From positions 78,769,501 through 78,833,500 of the forward strand of contig CM075652.1 in assembly GCA_037953625.1 (NCBI GenBank): a DNA stretch of 64,000 nt. Reading direction: 5' to 3'. The notes beneath the pieces were generated by a model. The model made no database searches and was not told the DNA's origin. It saw only the letters and a list, made by a program, of their open reading frames with translations. Positions 44,901 to 56,365 of the stretch are shown one piece after another. The stretch comes from Crotalaria pallida. Its lineage: Eukaryota; Streptophyta; Magnoliopsida; Fabales; Fabaceae. Position 1 is the first letter of the stretch. Each line of letters starts with the position of its first letter. Made by a program: the position numbers and the translations under genes.

Positions 44901-45168
44901 AATTATAATATGAAATAGTCGTCGCCCTGAAACTTGTACTAATTGGGCGTTAGGATCTGTTATGACTGTTAAACTGTTGTGGTTTATCTTTTTAAATATT
45001 TCTGGACTGACAGGTTTTAAGAAGAAAATTTTTGGAAAGTTCGAAAAACAGAGGAAACTCTGTCCGTTTTTCCGGAAACATATTTTTAAGTATTTTAATT
45101 TAAAAAGAAATTTTCAATTACCATTTTTATAAAATCTTAAATTAATAAATAAAAGTGAGGGTGTTACA
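41922..45168 (+). repeat. F right LTR
   Basis: This 3247-bp LTR is nearly identical to the left copy, with the same palindromes, donor hairpin, ten-unit hairpin array and exon-2 hairpin. It lacks about 12 bases present in the left copy near 37260. A 163-codon open frame at 42252-42743 is absent from the left copy because of a TAG, so it is not considered a gene. Confidence 0.92.
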
Positions 45169-45173
45169 ACCCT

Positions 45174-46620
45174 TCGGCATTAATCGATTAAGGCATAGCT
45201 TAATCGAGTAGATCTTTGGGTACTTTCCGGCTTACTCGATTAACACATGAGTTAATCGATTAGCCCCTTTGTAAATTAAGCCAGTTAATCGATTAACCAA
45301 AGTGGTTAATCGATTAACCACTGCAGATCAGACTTAAAAACACGATTTTAACGTGTTGTTCTTCATTTCTTTCTCGGCCCTTCCCTCTTCTCTCCTCCCA
45401 AACTCTTCCAATCTTCAAATTAACATCAAATAACATCAACCCATCATCCCATAATCATTCCCCATCAACTCTCCATGATTTTCTACCAACAAAAACCCCA
45501 ATTTCATTCTCAATCCCTCAAATCCCCAATTCCCAAATTAAAAACCCTAACTTCCCAATCTTTCTCTTTTAATTGGGCAATCATCAAGGGAGCTAGAAAT
45601 TGATATTGGAGCAAGGAACTAGGAGCTTAGGAGTGTGTCCCTAGAGTTTGGTGGAGCTCTCTCTCTCTCCTTCTCCTTTACTCTTCAACCGGTAAGGGGG
45701 GACTCTTTCCACACTTTGAGCTAGGGATAGTTAGAATTTATAATAGGATTTGGGGTTAATAATTGAATTAGAGTGTAGGTAGCAATTAGTGTTTGATTAG
45801 AGTCGTTCTTGTATTTTTAACTTTGATATTTTTATAAATGTTTATATTAAATTATTTCCTTGTAAATTGTAAGATAGGAAGTGAAGAACCCCAGGGAGTT
45901 GATTTATTTTACTGCACTCTGAGACATACCTGTGTATGTCGACTGGTTGTTGCTTCTCTGTTGATTTGTTGTTTGTTATTGATTATCGATTGATTATTGA
46001 ACAACCTTAGTGCTATATGTTCTAATTGCGATTTAATGTTTTAATTGTTAAATGGTGAGACTGAAAGTGGATTGTGGATTAACATATATATATATATATA
46101 GTTAAGGGAATAAAGAGAATGAAAGGTGCAAATGGTTAAGAGATAAAGTGTTGGAAACGAGCAGTGGATTAAAATGGATAATGGGAGTCTAAAATAATTA
46201 TGAATAAAAAGGGAATTGTGTGTGTGATAGGATGTTGTTGCCGCTATCTTTAATTGGATTATTATTCTTATGTCTTTATTATGAATTGTATACTATCCTT
46301 TTAATTCACTGTGCTGTGAAAGATCTCACCCTTAGTGGATAACAATTTAGGTACACATTCAAGATGCTTGGAGATCAGAGTGCGCAGCGGAACAAGTCGG
46401 AAGAAAGGAAATTTATTTTGTATATATATATCCTGTATCGTATTGGTGCCCCACATTTTGTATAAACATAATTTGTAAATTGTAATTTTTAGCGTCATCC
46501 GCTTTGTTTAAACTCTGATTCATGGTTTTCTATTTAATAAAATAACTATTAAAAGTTCATAATCGATTTCCAAAATTTTTATCTCCGAACATTTTATATT
46601 ATGAAAATTGGGGTGTTACA
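45174..46620 (+). repeat. C right LTR, second part
   Basis: The LTR resumes at CGGCATTAATCG directly after the ACCCT duplication and ends GGGTGTTACA, followed by the TSD CATTA. It carries the remaining palindrome pairs (45180-45320) and the donor-like CCG|GTAAGGGGG at 45691/45692. Confidence 0.9.
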
Positions 46621-46670
46621 CATTAACTTGCACCATTAGGGTTTGGTCCATTATTATCTTTTCCACACCT

Positions 46671-47085
46671 TACGGAGGGTCCATTAGTATAAATTCACAC
46701 ACCTTTCGGCGGGTCCATTAATATATATACACGCTCCTTTATGGAGGGTCCATTGAAATTTATACACGCTCCTTTATGGAGGGTCCATTGATATTTATAT
46801 ACTCGCTCCTTTATGGAGGGTCCATTGATATTTATACACTCTCCTTTATGGAGGTTCCATTGATATTTATATACACGCTCCTTTATGGAGGGTCCATTGA
46901 TATTTATACATGCTCGTTTATGGAGGGTCCATTGATATTTATACACGCTCCTTTATGCAGGGTCCATTGATATTTATATACACGCACCTTTATGGAGGGT
47001 CCATTGATATTTATATACACGCTCCTTTATAGAGGGTCCATAGATATTTATAAACGCTCCTTTATGGAGGGTCCATTGATATATA
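46671..47085 (-). repeat. About twelve 36-38 bp hairpin repeats in the X0 LTR
   Basis: Tandem units contain CTCCTTTATGGAGGGTCCAT followed by TGATATTTATATACACG-like linkers. CTCC and GGAG form a short stem around TTTAT; in some units one arm has changed. The array lies in the putative intron of the X0 LTR. Overlapping reading frames are repeat artefacts. Confidence 0.9.
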
Positions 47086-48111
47086 CATATATTCCATTTA
47101 GTTTCTTTCCAAGTTTCATGAGTTTTAAGGTCCATTATATCTTATCTTGTTCTTCTCTCACTTTCTATTCTTAGTCCTATCTCACGACTTACTTATTCCT
47201 TTCTCCCTTCTTAATTCTTATTTCTCTTTCCTTATTAACTATCCTTAATCCTCTTTCACTTTCCATTGTAATTTACCCCACTTTGTTACTCTTATTGTTT
47301 CCTAACTTATTATCTACCTAATCCTTCATCCATTTCTTTATTACGTTCCCTAAATTCTCCTACGTCTTCCTATTTATATGTTAGAACTTTATTCAAGCTT
47401 AGTTTATTTCCTCTAACCTCCATAAACTTCCTAATTCAATCGACTCTACTTCAGTTAATTCGTTCATGCTTACGACCTTTTTACTAATCCTCAATCAAGT
47501 CTCATCTCTATTAATGTTCCTTATGCTTAAGTCACTTTAACTATCCTCAATTAATTCTAATAAACTTAAGTCCCTTTTACTAACCTCGTTTAATCATATT
47601 TTACTAAAGTCTAAACTACTCCCATGACTACCAACCTTAACATTCCTTAATAGTGACATTTCCTACTATTATAGTAAAAGATAATGATCATAATCTATTC
47701 CTTTGTCCATAACTATTCATCCATCCCAGTTGATCCATTTATTTTAGCTTACTCTCTAGGCATGTTTCTAACTCACTTTTTAAACTAATCCCTGAGCCCT
47801 TGATAGTCCTAATTTATTCTATTATCACTTTACCCAATTTTCCTCTCAAGCTTTTAATTAATCTTATTACAAACCTAACATTCCTAGTGATTAACTCACA
47901 TTCTCATATTACTAATTATTTCCTAAAAAGCAATAAAACCTATTCAAGCACATAATATCATAAACATATTCATTCATCACATAGTGGGTTCTATCACCCA
48001 AGCACTAAATACTTAGTTCCTAACCAAATACAATACCCTAAGGTTCATTATTCTACTTATTCATCTACCCTTAGCTACCACTATATACAATCTATAACTA
48101 TTCCCTAAGTA

Positions 48112-48134
48112 GAGGTAATACCCCTCCTTACCTC
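48112..48134 (-). other. 5' splice site hairpin of the X0 LTR
   Basis: On the minus strand TTTGAG|GTAAGGAGG is the putative donor. GAGGTAA and TTACCTC (48112-48118 and 48128-48134 on plus) form a perfect 7-bp inverted repeat with a 9-base loop, as in F. Confidence 0.65.
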
Positions 48135-48517
48135 AAATGGAGAAAGAGAGAGAAAAGCTTAGACCTTAACCATTCTGATCCTAACGTATATCTGAATGAG
48201 AGCTTCCACCCAATGTGTCGGAACTATGTGTAAAGATGAGGATGATGATGGTGACGCCTTCTCTTTGCTCTCTTGGGGGTTTGGTGTCATCTAGAGAGAG
48301 ATACTCCATTGATGGTGATACACAAGAGAGAGAAAGCTTGGTTGTGATGGGGGAAGAAAGGGAGAGAACTTGGTAGTGAATGATCTTGCACTTGGAGAGC
48401 TTGAGAGTGGCTATGGAATGAAGTTTGTTGAAGAAGATGGGTTTTATTAACTTGGGGAGGAAGAATGAGGCCTTTTCGTGCCCTCCACGCCTTTATTTTT
48501 TTCAGATCTGGGACGAA

Positions 48518-48619
48518 CTAATCGATTAATTAGATGACTAATTGATTAGTTAGGATATTTTGACTATTTTTGACATTTTTTCCATGAACTAATCGATTAG
48601 TTGGCTGACTAATCGATTA
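48518..48619. promoter_or_regulatory. Two CTAATCGATTAG-type palindrome pairs in the X0 LTR
   Basis: Centres lie at 48523.5/48543.5 and 48594.5/48614.5, both exactly 20 bp apart. One site has changed to AATTGATTAG. They sit near the 5' end of the minus-strand LTR, as in T1 and T2. Confidence 0.75.
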
Positions 48620-48997
48620 GTCACAATAAGCTTTTATTCCTTTGCACTTCAAAGTGCCATATCTCCTTTCTTATCGTCGGATCTTGCTCAAATTTGAAAG
48701 CAAGCTTCCCTACATACTAATCTTCACATCCAACGGTGGAATTCATGTTTAGAGTTTTCAATATTTTATTTTTAATTTCCTAATATAGGGTGTTTCTAAC
48801 ACCGAAAACACCGTTTCCTACACTCTTTTGTTCATCTTTCAATCTCCTATCTGATGTCAATGCTTCTTAACTCTTTCATGGAACTCAAAGGGATCCTAAT
48901 CAATCGCCTTAACTCTTCTTTAGCATAATTATCATGTTCTAATCTTATTATTATTTTAATTATTCTTGGAATTAAAATTCGAGATGTTACACTTGAA

Positions 48998-49053
48998 TTG
49001 GATATCACACATGATCAATTGATTTAGAGGATAATATGATCAGTGATGACTTG
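48998..49053. other. Short older flank between X0 and E
   Basis: 56 bases of the pre-insertion sequence remain between two solo LTRs. They end in the ACTTG that was duplicated by E. Confidence 0.6.
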
Positions 49054-49599
49054 TGTATCGCCCCAAAATATTAAGTGGAATAAAAATGCGGATTTATAAA
49101 AACCTTTTTCCAAAAGAGTGTGAAAACCAAAAGAATAGCTTATTAATATCATATTATATTACAAAACAATCTGAGTGTAAATATACAAATATAAAATCCC
49201 CAAAAATCCCTCTTTACACCCAGAGCATGGTCTTCACAACTCTATCCTTCAATAAGAGGATTTGGACAACAAGATGTCATCCTGGCTGTCTCTGCTATCG
49301 TTCCTGTAACTCTAATAGGAGATGCCTTTGACCTGTCATTCAAAAGAACCTACCACCACCGATGTGGTAGTATGGGAGTAAGTCACTTTTCATATCGCGT
49401 AAGCAGATTATATGATTGTTCAAACACAAGCATCACAGATATCATTTCAATGTAATGAATGCATGCTCAAGTGTTTTAATAAACAATAAATAATATTATT
49501 AATCTTTCATGCAATGCATGTACGTCTCTCAAAACATTCTTTTCATCACTTCCATAAAAACAACACTCTGGGATGGACAATCATGCGCTCGATGTTTCC

Positions 49600-50020
49600 A
49601 CAACCTGTATAGCGGCCACAGCGTTCTATACCGGAACCCCATCTACCACGATCCCAAAATGAACAAGGGGATGATCCCTGAACCATTGTCCACCAATAGT
49701 TCTAGGTCCTTGTCATTTCAACGGTGGCGGCCGCACCGTTCCAATCGTCTCATATAGCGGCCACACCGTACTATATGGTTTCCCAATCCCGCATGCACCT
49801 TACTCATTTTACGATTCTCGTAACATCATGCATGAAATGCATATTCCATATATTAATTATCAGCATTTTCATTATCAAGAATAATCATCATCATTATACA
49901 CATGGCGGTCACACCATTCCATGTCTTCATATAGCGGCCACACCGTACTATATGAAATTATACACATATGGCGGCCACACCGGTCCACATGTCTTCGTAT
50001 AGCGGCCACATCGTACTATA
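49600..50020 (-). repeat. Dispersed hairpin units in the E LTR
   Basis: About seven units of the form TATAGCGGCCACACCGTACTATA (three near-perfect at 49753, 49931 and 49995) have pairing ends TATAG/CTATA. Related ATGGCGGCCACACCGGTCCAT forms have the pairing ends changed together. They occupy the mid-LTR position where T1, T2, F, X and X0 also carry hairpin repeats. Confidence 0.75.
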
Positions 50021-50246
50021 CGGAATCACCTAAGCTCACGATCTCATACCGGAGCTATTCATTCATGCTCCACAATCTCATAACGGAGCTACATAATCAT
50101 CATGCATTATTATATTCGCCATATCATCATTACTCATGGTCAATTCCATGAGGTCTCCAGTCAATAACCACTTAGTATAACGTTTTATGCAAAGCCCTCC
50201 ATGATTATTGCAATGAATTTATTTATTTATTCATTTCTCTCAGGCA

Positions 50247-52448
50247 CTAACCGGCTACAAGATCCACTAACCGGTTAGTGACAACAGACCTGAGAGCAAA
50301 CCACATAGATTTTAAGTCCAAAATCCTCCGAACGTTAAACTTGTTCCTTTCTACTCCTTACACAACTTCTAGGATATAGTTCCAAGCTTATTACAAGACT
50401 CAAACATATCAAGTCACATTCTATTAGTTCTAAGTTTAACCACATAATCTCCAAATAAAATATCATTATCAAACCATAACATAATCCATCATTCATTAAC
50501 TTATTTATTCCTAATTACTAGTTCAATTATTAGCCCAGACCTATATCATATCCACTCTTAGTGATTTCTATACTAAACTAGAATAACTAGTGTATGCTTT
50601 CAGGCACTAACCGGTTACCAATATCCACTAACCGGTTAGTCTATGCAGTCTTGCAACCTGAGAGCAGAACAAGTTCTTTTTACAATTCAAATCAATTCCA
50701 AACTCATTTATTTTTCTTTGGACAACTTAGGATTTATGTGAACATGTTTACAATGAGTCATAATACTAAATTAATGTCATTAGCATTCCAATTTCTATAG
50801 ATGCACTCATGTAACAAAATTCTTAACATATGCCTTTGAATTAACTTATACTTATACTAAGTCTTTTCACAATCTAATCATTACTTTAATCACTATTAGT
50901 TAACATTGTATAAATTATTAAACACCCCTTCCTAGTTCAATCATCAATCCTAGAGTAAGTAATAACTACCCTTTGTGATTGTTATACCAAACACAATCAA
51001 TTGATGCAATCTGTCAGGCACTAGCCGGTTACTGAGACTACTAACCGGTTAGTGTATGCAGTTTGACAGCAAACTGCACTTCTACTTCCTCAATTCCTTT
51101 TTGTAATCTAGTTATTACTTCTTGTTAACATCTGACAATTAACCTATGGCATTTAGACATCATTCCTTACTTGTTACAGATAGTAAATCAAAGCATATAT
51201 CATCAAATCAATTCATCAAATCATTTCATATTATGCATAATTCAGGACATGCACTCATTCATATAAATTTCCATCTCCAATACAAAGAGTAATCTCAAGT
51301 CCTAAAAGATTCTGGTCATAAACTTAATTATCTATTATTTCCCTTCAGGTATTAACCGGTTAGAACATCCTGTAACTGGTTAGAACATGCAGGTCTGAAA
51401 GCAAACCATATTGGTTTCAGATCCAGTTCTTTCCAAATATCAAGTCTATCCTTTGGTGATTAATATACATCATTCCTTACATGATATAAACCTATTGCAA
51501 ACACTGAATTACTGGAATTATACTTGTATATCGTAAATTCACAATCAATTGTTCATGATTAATTCTCCAACTAATTAAGTCTTGTGAATTCCAATCATAA
51601 TCAACAAGCATCAAGATTTCAGCACATAACACATTCATTCTACCAAGTTTTCATTTTAAATCAAGACAGGTTATGCATCACATGTACAGATTATAATTTC
51701 ATAATTCAAACTCATCATTATACCATGTCATGCCATTCAATTCACTTGCATAATTAACTAATTAGTTGCAGCATGCTTCTCATTAATTTCATTCTTGTTT
51801 AGGTCCTTAATTCAGTTACATAACGTAGGGAACCAAGGATTGTATTGGCCTCCAAGCCAACCAATTCTTGTCTTGGTTCCAACATCAAAATTCACACATA
51901 TCATTGCACAAACCAACAACCATAAATCCTAGCGATATGAATGAGGTCTCCCATACCATAGGCAAATTGGACAACACTTAAACAAGCTCTAAGACTTCAA
52001 GAACAGCAGCAAACACAGCAACAGCAGCAGCTCGAAACCAGAAAAACAGAGCAACAAGAACAGCACAAAGCCATTTGATTTACAAGCTCTCACACTCACT
52101 AATCATAAGCTTGGGGTGCAGCAACCAAGGGCTAGTTACTTGCATGAATTTGAGAAGGAATTTGGGCAGAGTTTCAGCTCTGAAAATGAATGGAAATTGA
52201 GCCCCAATAGCAGCAACCAAAAACCCCTATTTATAGAGGAGGAAAAGAGGGGAAATGAGGAAAGAGTGGAGCAAGGTATGCCACCCAGCTCTTCCTCACG
52301 CCACACACTTGTTTGGAGGTGTTGAGAGGTGTTATGTTGTTTTAGGGAAGAGAAACCACGTTTTTAGCTCGAGATTTCGAGTTAAACCGACTTAATTTTC
52401 TGCAGATGTAGACGCACTAACCGGTTACTGGTTTTACTAACCGGTTAG
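50247..52448. promoter_or_regulatory. Five CTAACCGGTTAG palindrome pairs in the E LTR
   Basis: Pair centres lie at 50252.5/50272.5, 50612.5/50633.5, 51026.5/51046.5, 51357.5/51377.5 and 52422.5/52442.5, giving spacings of 20, 21, 20, 20 and 20 bp. The pair at 52417-52448 lies upstream (minus strand) of the TATA box; the other four are spread through the LTR. Confidence 0.8.
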
Positions 52449-52814
52449 CCACTGCTAAAATTCAGAAATTCAAATATAATACAATGCTTTGCTCAAAAAT
52501 TAATTTAAAAAGATTTACTTCTCAAAACAAAATTTTCACCGTTGGATGTCAACAAAAAATCATTAGAAACCTTATCTAAAATTTGAGTACGATCCAACGG
52601 TTAACGAAAAAGATACAGTCCGATCTTTACATGATATTTTATCAAAATATCACTTTTTTATATATTTCATTTAAATCTTTCTTTGCCAAAGATATTTTAT
52701 TTCCAAAATATGTTTCCTTATGCTTATTTTTCTAATATACTTTTCTTAAAAATATTCTTCATTAATAAAATAATTATTTATCCTTTTAAAAAAAATGAGG
52801 GATGTTACAACTTG

Positions 52815-53760
52815 AGTATAAGCTTGAATTCAATTTGATTATGCTTATATAATTTGAAGGGTTAACGGAAAAATTCTTAGAGTTTATGTTCCGATCCAGT
52901 CGTGAGCTAGGGAAGCCTACCCCACGTGATAGCCCTTAAACGACCTAAGTTGACCTAAGGAAAAGAGCTTAGGGCAGGAAACAAGCTCAACAAACCTACA
53001 TCGAAGGGTTCAGTACATAAATGAGCTCATCTGAGCTCAGATACATGAGTGACCAATGAGTAAACCGCGAGACTTAATCGAGAACTCAATCTTAGACAGA
53101 TAACGACTCGATCAGAAAAGATATAGTTGGATAATCTATAGTTATACACGATCATTGTTCATCTAAATAATATAAGATCACATGAAGATTATCCTCATAA
53201 ATAAAAGATTCATCATGGAAAATACATCCGGTCCAACAGCCCATGAAGACCCAATAAATATTTCTATTAGAGGTTGAAGACACGACATCGCCACTACAAC
53301 CATGTCATAACCACGATTACATAAATCTTATACACAAAGTATAATCAATATACATCCCTTATAGGCAGGGAGAGATCCTCCCGCAAAGAGAATAATCCAA
53401 ACCCATGATACCCTAATGGTGGCAATTGACCACAACCCCACCATAGAATATTCAAATTACCATCAAGGTTGCTGCTAACAGTACTGAGTACCTTATCCTC
53501 AGGATCCATACGATGAGCTGCATATATTCATACAAAGGATAAAGGCCTGCAAACTACCTTCCTTGGAGAAGGGGCTTATCGTCGAACTCTCTCAGGAATA
53601 GCCCATCTTGTAGCCATTAATCCTCCCATGCACAATGTCAACATGCTCATAAGAACTATATAGTCTTGGGTCCCACTAAAAGAACACACCGGTTCTAACA
53701 GGTATGTAGAACTGAGAGACTCCTATCGGTAGACTAAACATCCTTAATAATAACCTCTTT
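52815..53760. other. Unassigned repeat-like sequence
   Basis: This is more GC-rich than its surroundings and has the look of retroelement LTR or untranslated sequence, but no ends, primer site or protein were recognised. It continues the older stretch interrupted by X0 and E. Confidence 0.4.
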
Positions 53761-55320
53761 TTCATTAAACAGCACAAATAGGAAAAAAAAAAAGTTATCA
53801 AAAACAATTTATATTAAGAACAAGAAGGAGTATCAAATTTTTACAATTTTCATGCAACTATCAAATTAATCACTTTCATTGATGGACATAAACTTGTCTA
53901 AGAATCTTACATTAAAAATCTAAAGAGTAGTAAATAATTAATACTAGTAAAATAAAATTCAGTATTAATAACAAAATAATGATATAATATTGATATATGA
54001 GTTTCATGAATTAGATCAATTTTAAATTTTTAACTATTGTGATGAAAAATATGAATTGTCTGAAGTTAAATGTTAATATGTGATAATGTTATTAATTTGA
54101 GTTAGAACTCTACTTGAGAATGTCCTAATCTTCTAATCTTAACAATTTATTTAAAATTACTAATACTTGTGCACTAATTACCCGTTTTGTCACTTATTTT
54201 GGTTTGTGATCCTTATATTTTTTTTATAATTTTTTTATACTTTTATTTACATCTCAACTCTTTTTTTTTTTAAAAAACATTTTTTTATTATGATACTAGT
54301 TATTTCGCTCATAAGAAAAAACATTATCAATTATTATTTTTTTTTTTTACACCACTTATACCTCAAAAAGAAGAATAGGAGTTTATTTTTCTTTGGCTCG
54401 TATGTTTGGCACCGTTGGTTTTAAAGAGAAAAACAAAAAATAGAAGTTGAGGTCAAAACTAGAAAGAATATTTTTTTTCAAACTTTTGCAACTCTCTTCA
54501 AAATGTAATAAACAACGTCTAATCAAAATCAAGTGAAATTCATAAATTTTCTTCTGTAGCCCTGCCTCTAAACTGAAGCCATGTTCACCAAACCATGCCA
54601 CCAGCTCAGAAGGTCAATTTTGTTATAGAATTAAGGACCAGGAAATGATTACAGAGATTCCCTCTGAAGGCCCATAAGTCAGCAAAAACTATTGATTTAA
54701 TAAATGGGACAAAAAATGATGAAAGACATTGAATATATTTATTAACAAAATAATAATGTAGGTGCAAGTATTGGAATTATTATGAAAACAGACCAGAACC
54801 ATATGGCTAAACCAAGAGGTGCCTCAGAGGAGGGCCAACACGTCCTTACATTTACCACTGCTCGATTTAACTTGGTTATATTAAATTTTTGTTGAAATTA
54901 TATTCTTTTTGTTACAGAGTATCTGCAGCCTGCAGATTTGGCCATCATAACCATATCTTAGGTTATATGGAACTAAGACGTAATGGATGTACAAAATGAA
55001 AAGCATAGAAGATTAATGTAAAGAGGAAAGTGTAGTACTTCATCTTTCTAGTAAATTTTTAGCCTTTTTAAAAGAAAAAAAAATAGACCAAGTAGAAGCA
55101 AAATTGAAAAGCCACTTAAAACAAATTTTAAAACACCAAAAAGTTGAAGTTTGGCCTTCATCTTGGGCTGTTGTTGAATTGTCAATTATCCATGTTCAGT
55201 GTATGTAATTGGTTTGGCGAGGCGTGCACGGATGTAGGTTAAGCAAACGACTTATTTAGAGTTAAGTAATACATGGGTTGAAGTTGTTATTTAAGGTAGG
55301 GTTTCTTTGATGTGTTAAAA
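53761..55320. other. AT-rich intergenic DNA, nothing recognised
   Basis: No convincing gene, RNA or mobile element was found. The 72-codon frame at 54383-54601 on the minus strand has no recognisable family and lies in AT-rich sequence. Confidence 0.6.
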
Positions 55321-55324
55321 TTTG

Positions 55325-56190
55325 ATAAATAAAACATATATGATTTTTATCTATATAAATATTTGCAATTTTGAAATTTATCTCTAAATTAAAATTTTTT
55401 TTTTGGTTTCTATATTTTTTTGTCATTCTGATTTTTATCCTTGACGTTAATTTGGATTAAAAAACATACACCTTTTTCTCATTTCCGTCATCAATTTTTT
55501 CTTCACATGGTCATCATCTTTAACATTTAATGGAGTCATCGCAAATTATACCACAAAACACGAAGCCAGTGTTGAGCATAGAATCATAGAATCGTTGTCT
55601 CGAACTTTCGCTTTGAAACATATTACTCAAATTTACTCTAATCATTGCACCAATACTTTTTATATCACCGCATCACCTACCTGTCCATTGTTTGCCAATT
55701 GCCACATATCTCAAACCAGGCCATCACTTTTCACGTATACTAGGTCTGCTATTTAAAACGTCGTGTGAGATAATGGTACAATTAAATCACATTCTTAGAG
55801 AGAATTGAAGGGGCTTGTATCGGTAAGAATCCACGAGATCTCGAGAAAGGATGGGTTTTTTACCCTCTCTTTTAATGTCCTTCAAATTAAACTTCGGTTT
55901 TTTTAATTTTAAACCCTAGCCTTAAAAGAAAAATTTTCTTTTAATCCCTCAAAATTTGGTGGTTTGATTTTTATTAGTATCTATAGTCACTTGTCGTAGA
56001 TATGACACTGTTAATGTCAGTTTCGTTAGGTCACATCAACATTTTTATCCAAAGTTAAAGTCAAGGATCAAATCCAAAATGACATAAAAATGGAAGGACC
56101 AAACCAAAAAACAATAAATTGCAGGGATGAATTTCAAAATCAAATAATTCTATATTTATATAAATCAAAATCATATTTATCTAGAAAGTT
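55325..56190. mobile_element. Long-inverted-repeat non-autonomous element
   Basis: Arms of about 150 bases (55325-55480 and 56040-56190) are imperfect inverted copies. For example TATATAAATAT, TTTTGGTTT...CATTTT and ATCCTTGACGTT on the left match reverse complements on the right. The centre is non-coding. The termini and TSD are not clear, and divergence between the arms suggests an old copy. Confidence 0.55.
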
Positions 56191-56365
56191 AGTTAGTGCT
56201 ATTAGTGGCACTGGAAGTACACATATTTAATATATTTATTCAAAACTACCTCTATAATTATTATTGAGACTCTAAAACAATATTGAGTAAATAGAGATAT
56301 TTGTGAAAAAAAATAATTAAATATTACTAAAAATTGGAATTAAGTCTTATAAATAGGATAAAAAA
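56191..56365 (-). repeat. Copy of the AT-rich MITE-like repeat seen at 1-200
   Basis: The reverse complement contains CACAAATATCTCTATTTACTCAATATTGTTTTAGAGTCTCAATAATAATTATA-like sequence, closely matching about 50-140 at the start of the window. The class is unknown. Confidence 0.55.

Larger units (their letters stand above)
37091..45168 (+). mobile_element. F: non-autonomous gag-remnant LTR element, TSD ACCCT
   Basis: This 8078-bp element lies inside the right LTR of C and is flanked by ACCCT (37086-37090 and 45169-45173). Left LTR 37091-40349 (3259 bp), right LTR 41922-45168 (3247 bp; a 12-base difference near 42090 is one of the indels). The interior is only 1572 bp and encodes just the start of gag. 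All of pol is missing. Because it interrupts C, it inserted later than C. Confidence 0.93.
29680..46620 (+). mobile_element. C: coding-less LTR retrotransposon (LARD-like), TSD CATTA
   Basis: The left LTR is 29680-32149 (2470 bp). The interior is 32150-36086. The right LTR is 36087-37090 plus 45174-46620 (2451 bp), interrupted by element F. The TSD CATTA is perfect (29675-29679 and 46621-46625). A primer site and polypurine tract are present, but the 3.9-kb interior has no gag or pol. It must rely on enzymes from another element, as large retrotransposon derivatives do. LTR copies differ by roughly 1% by eye. Confidence 0.9.
25639..48990 (-). mobile_element. X0: minus-strand solo LTR, split by X and C
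   Basis: Three pieces (25639-26084, 29536-29679, 46626-48990; about 2955 bp in all) form one LTR. It starts TGTAACATCTCG at 48990 on the minus strand and ends GGGTGTTACA at 25639. The flanking DNA repeats CTTGAAT (25632-25638 and 48991-48997). No interior or second LTR is present, so this is a solo LTR left by recombination. It has paired ATCGAT palindromes (48518-48619), a donor hairpin (48112-48134), a hairpin array (46671-47085) and an acceptor-like ATACAG near 26018. Confidence 0.8.
49054..52809 (-). mobile_element. E: minus-strand solo LTR, 3.76 kb, TSD ACTTG
   Basis: On the minus strand the LTR starts TGTAACATCCCTCATT (52809) and ends TTTTGGGGCGATACA (49054). It is flanked by ACTTG (49049-49053 and 52810-52814). 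It has five CTAACCGGTTAG-type palindrome pairs, a TATA box on the minus strand (CTATAAATAGGGG, about 52227-52239) and a hairpin array (49600-50020). No interior genes are present. A possible acceptor TGACAG|GTCAAAGG lies near 49333; I could not find a convincing donor. Confidence 0.88.

Noticed and set aside
46671..47085. CRISPR-like array and repeat-encoded proteins on both strands
   Set aside because: It is simple tandem duplication within an LTR; the frames are consequences of the repeat period.
52815..53760. LTR of a named retrotransposon family
   Set aside because: The texture suggests a retroelement but no TG/CA ends, primer site, PPT or coding match could be found.
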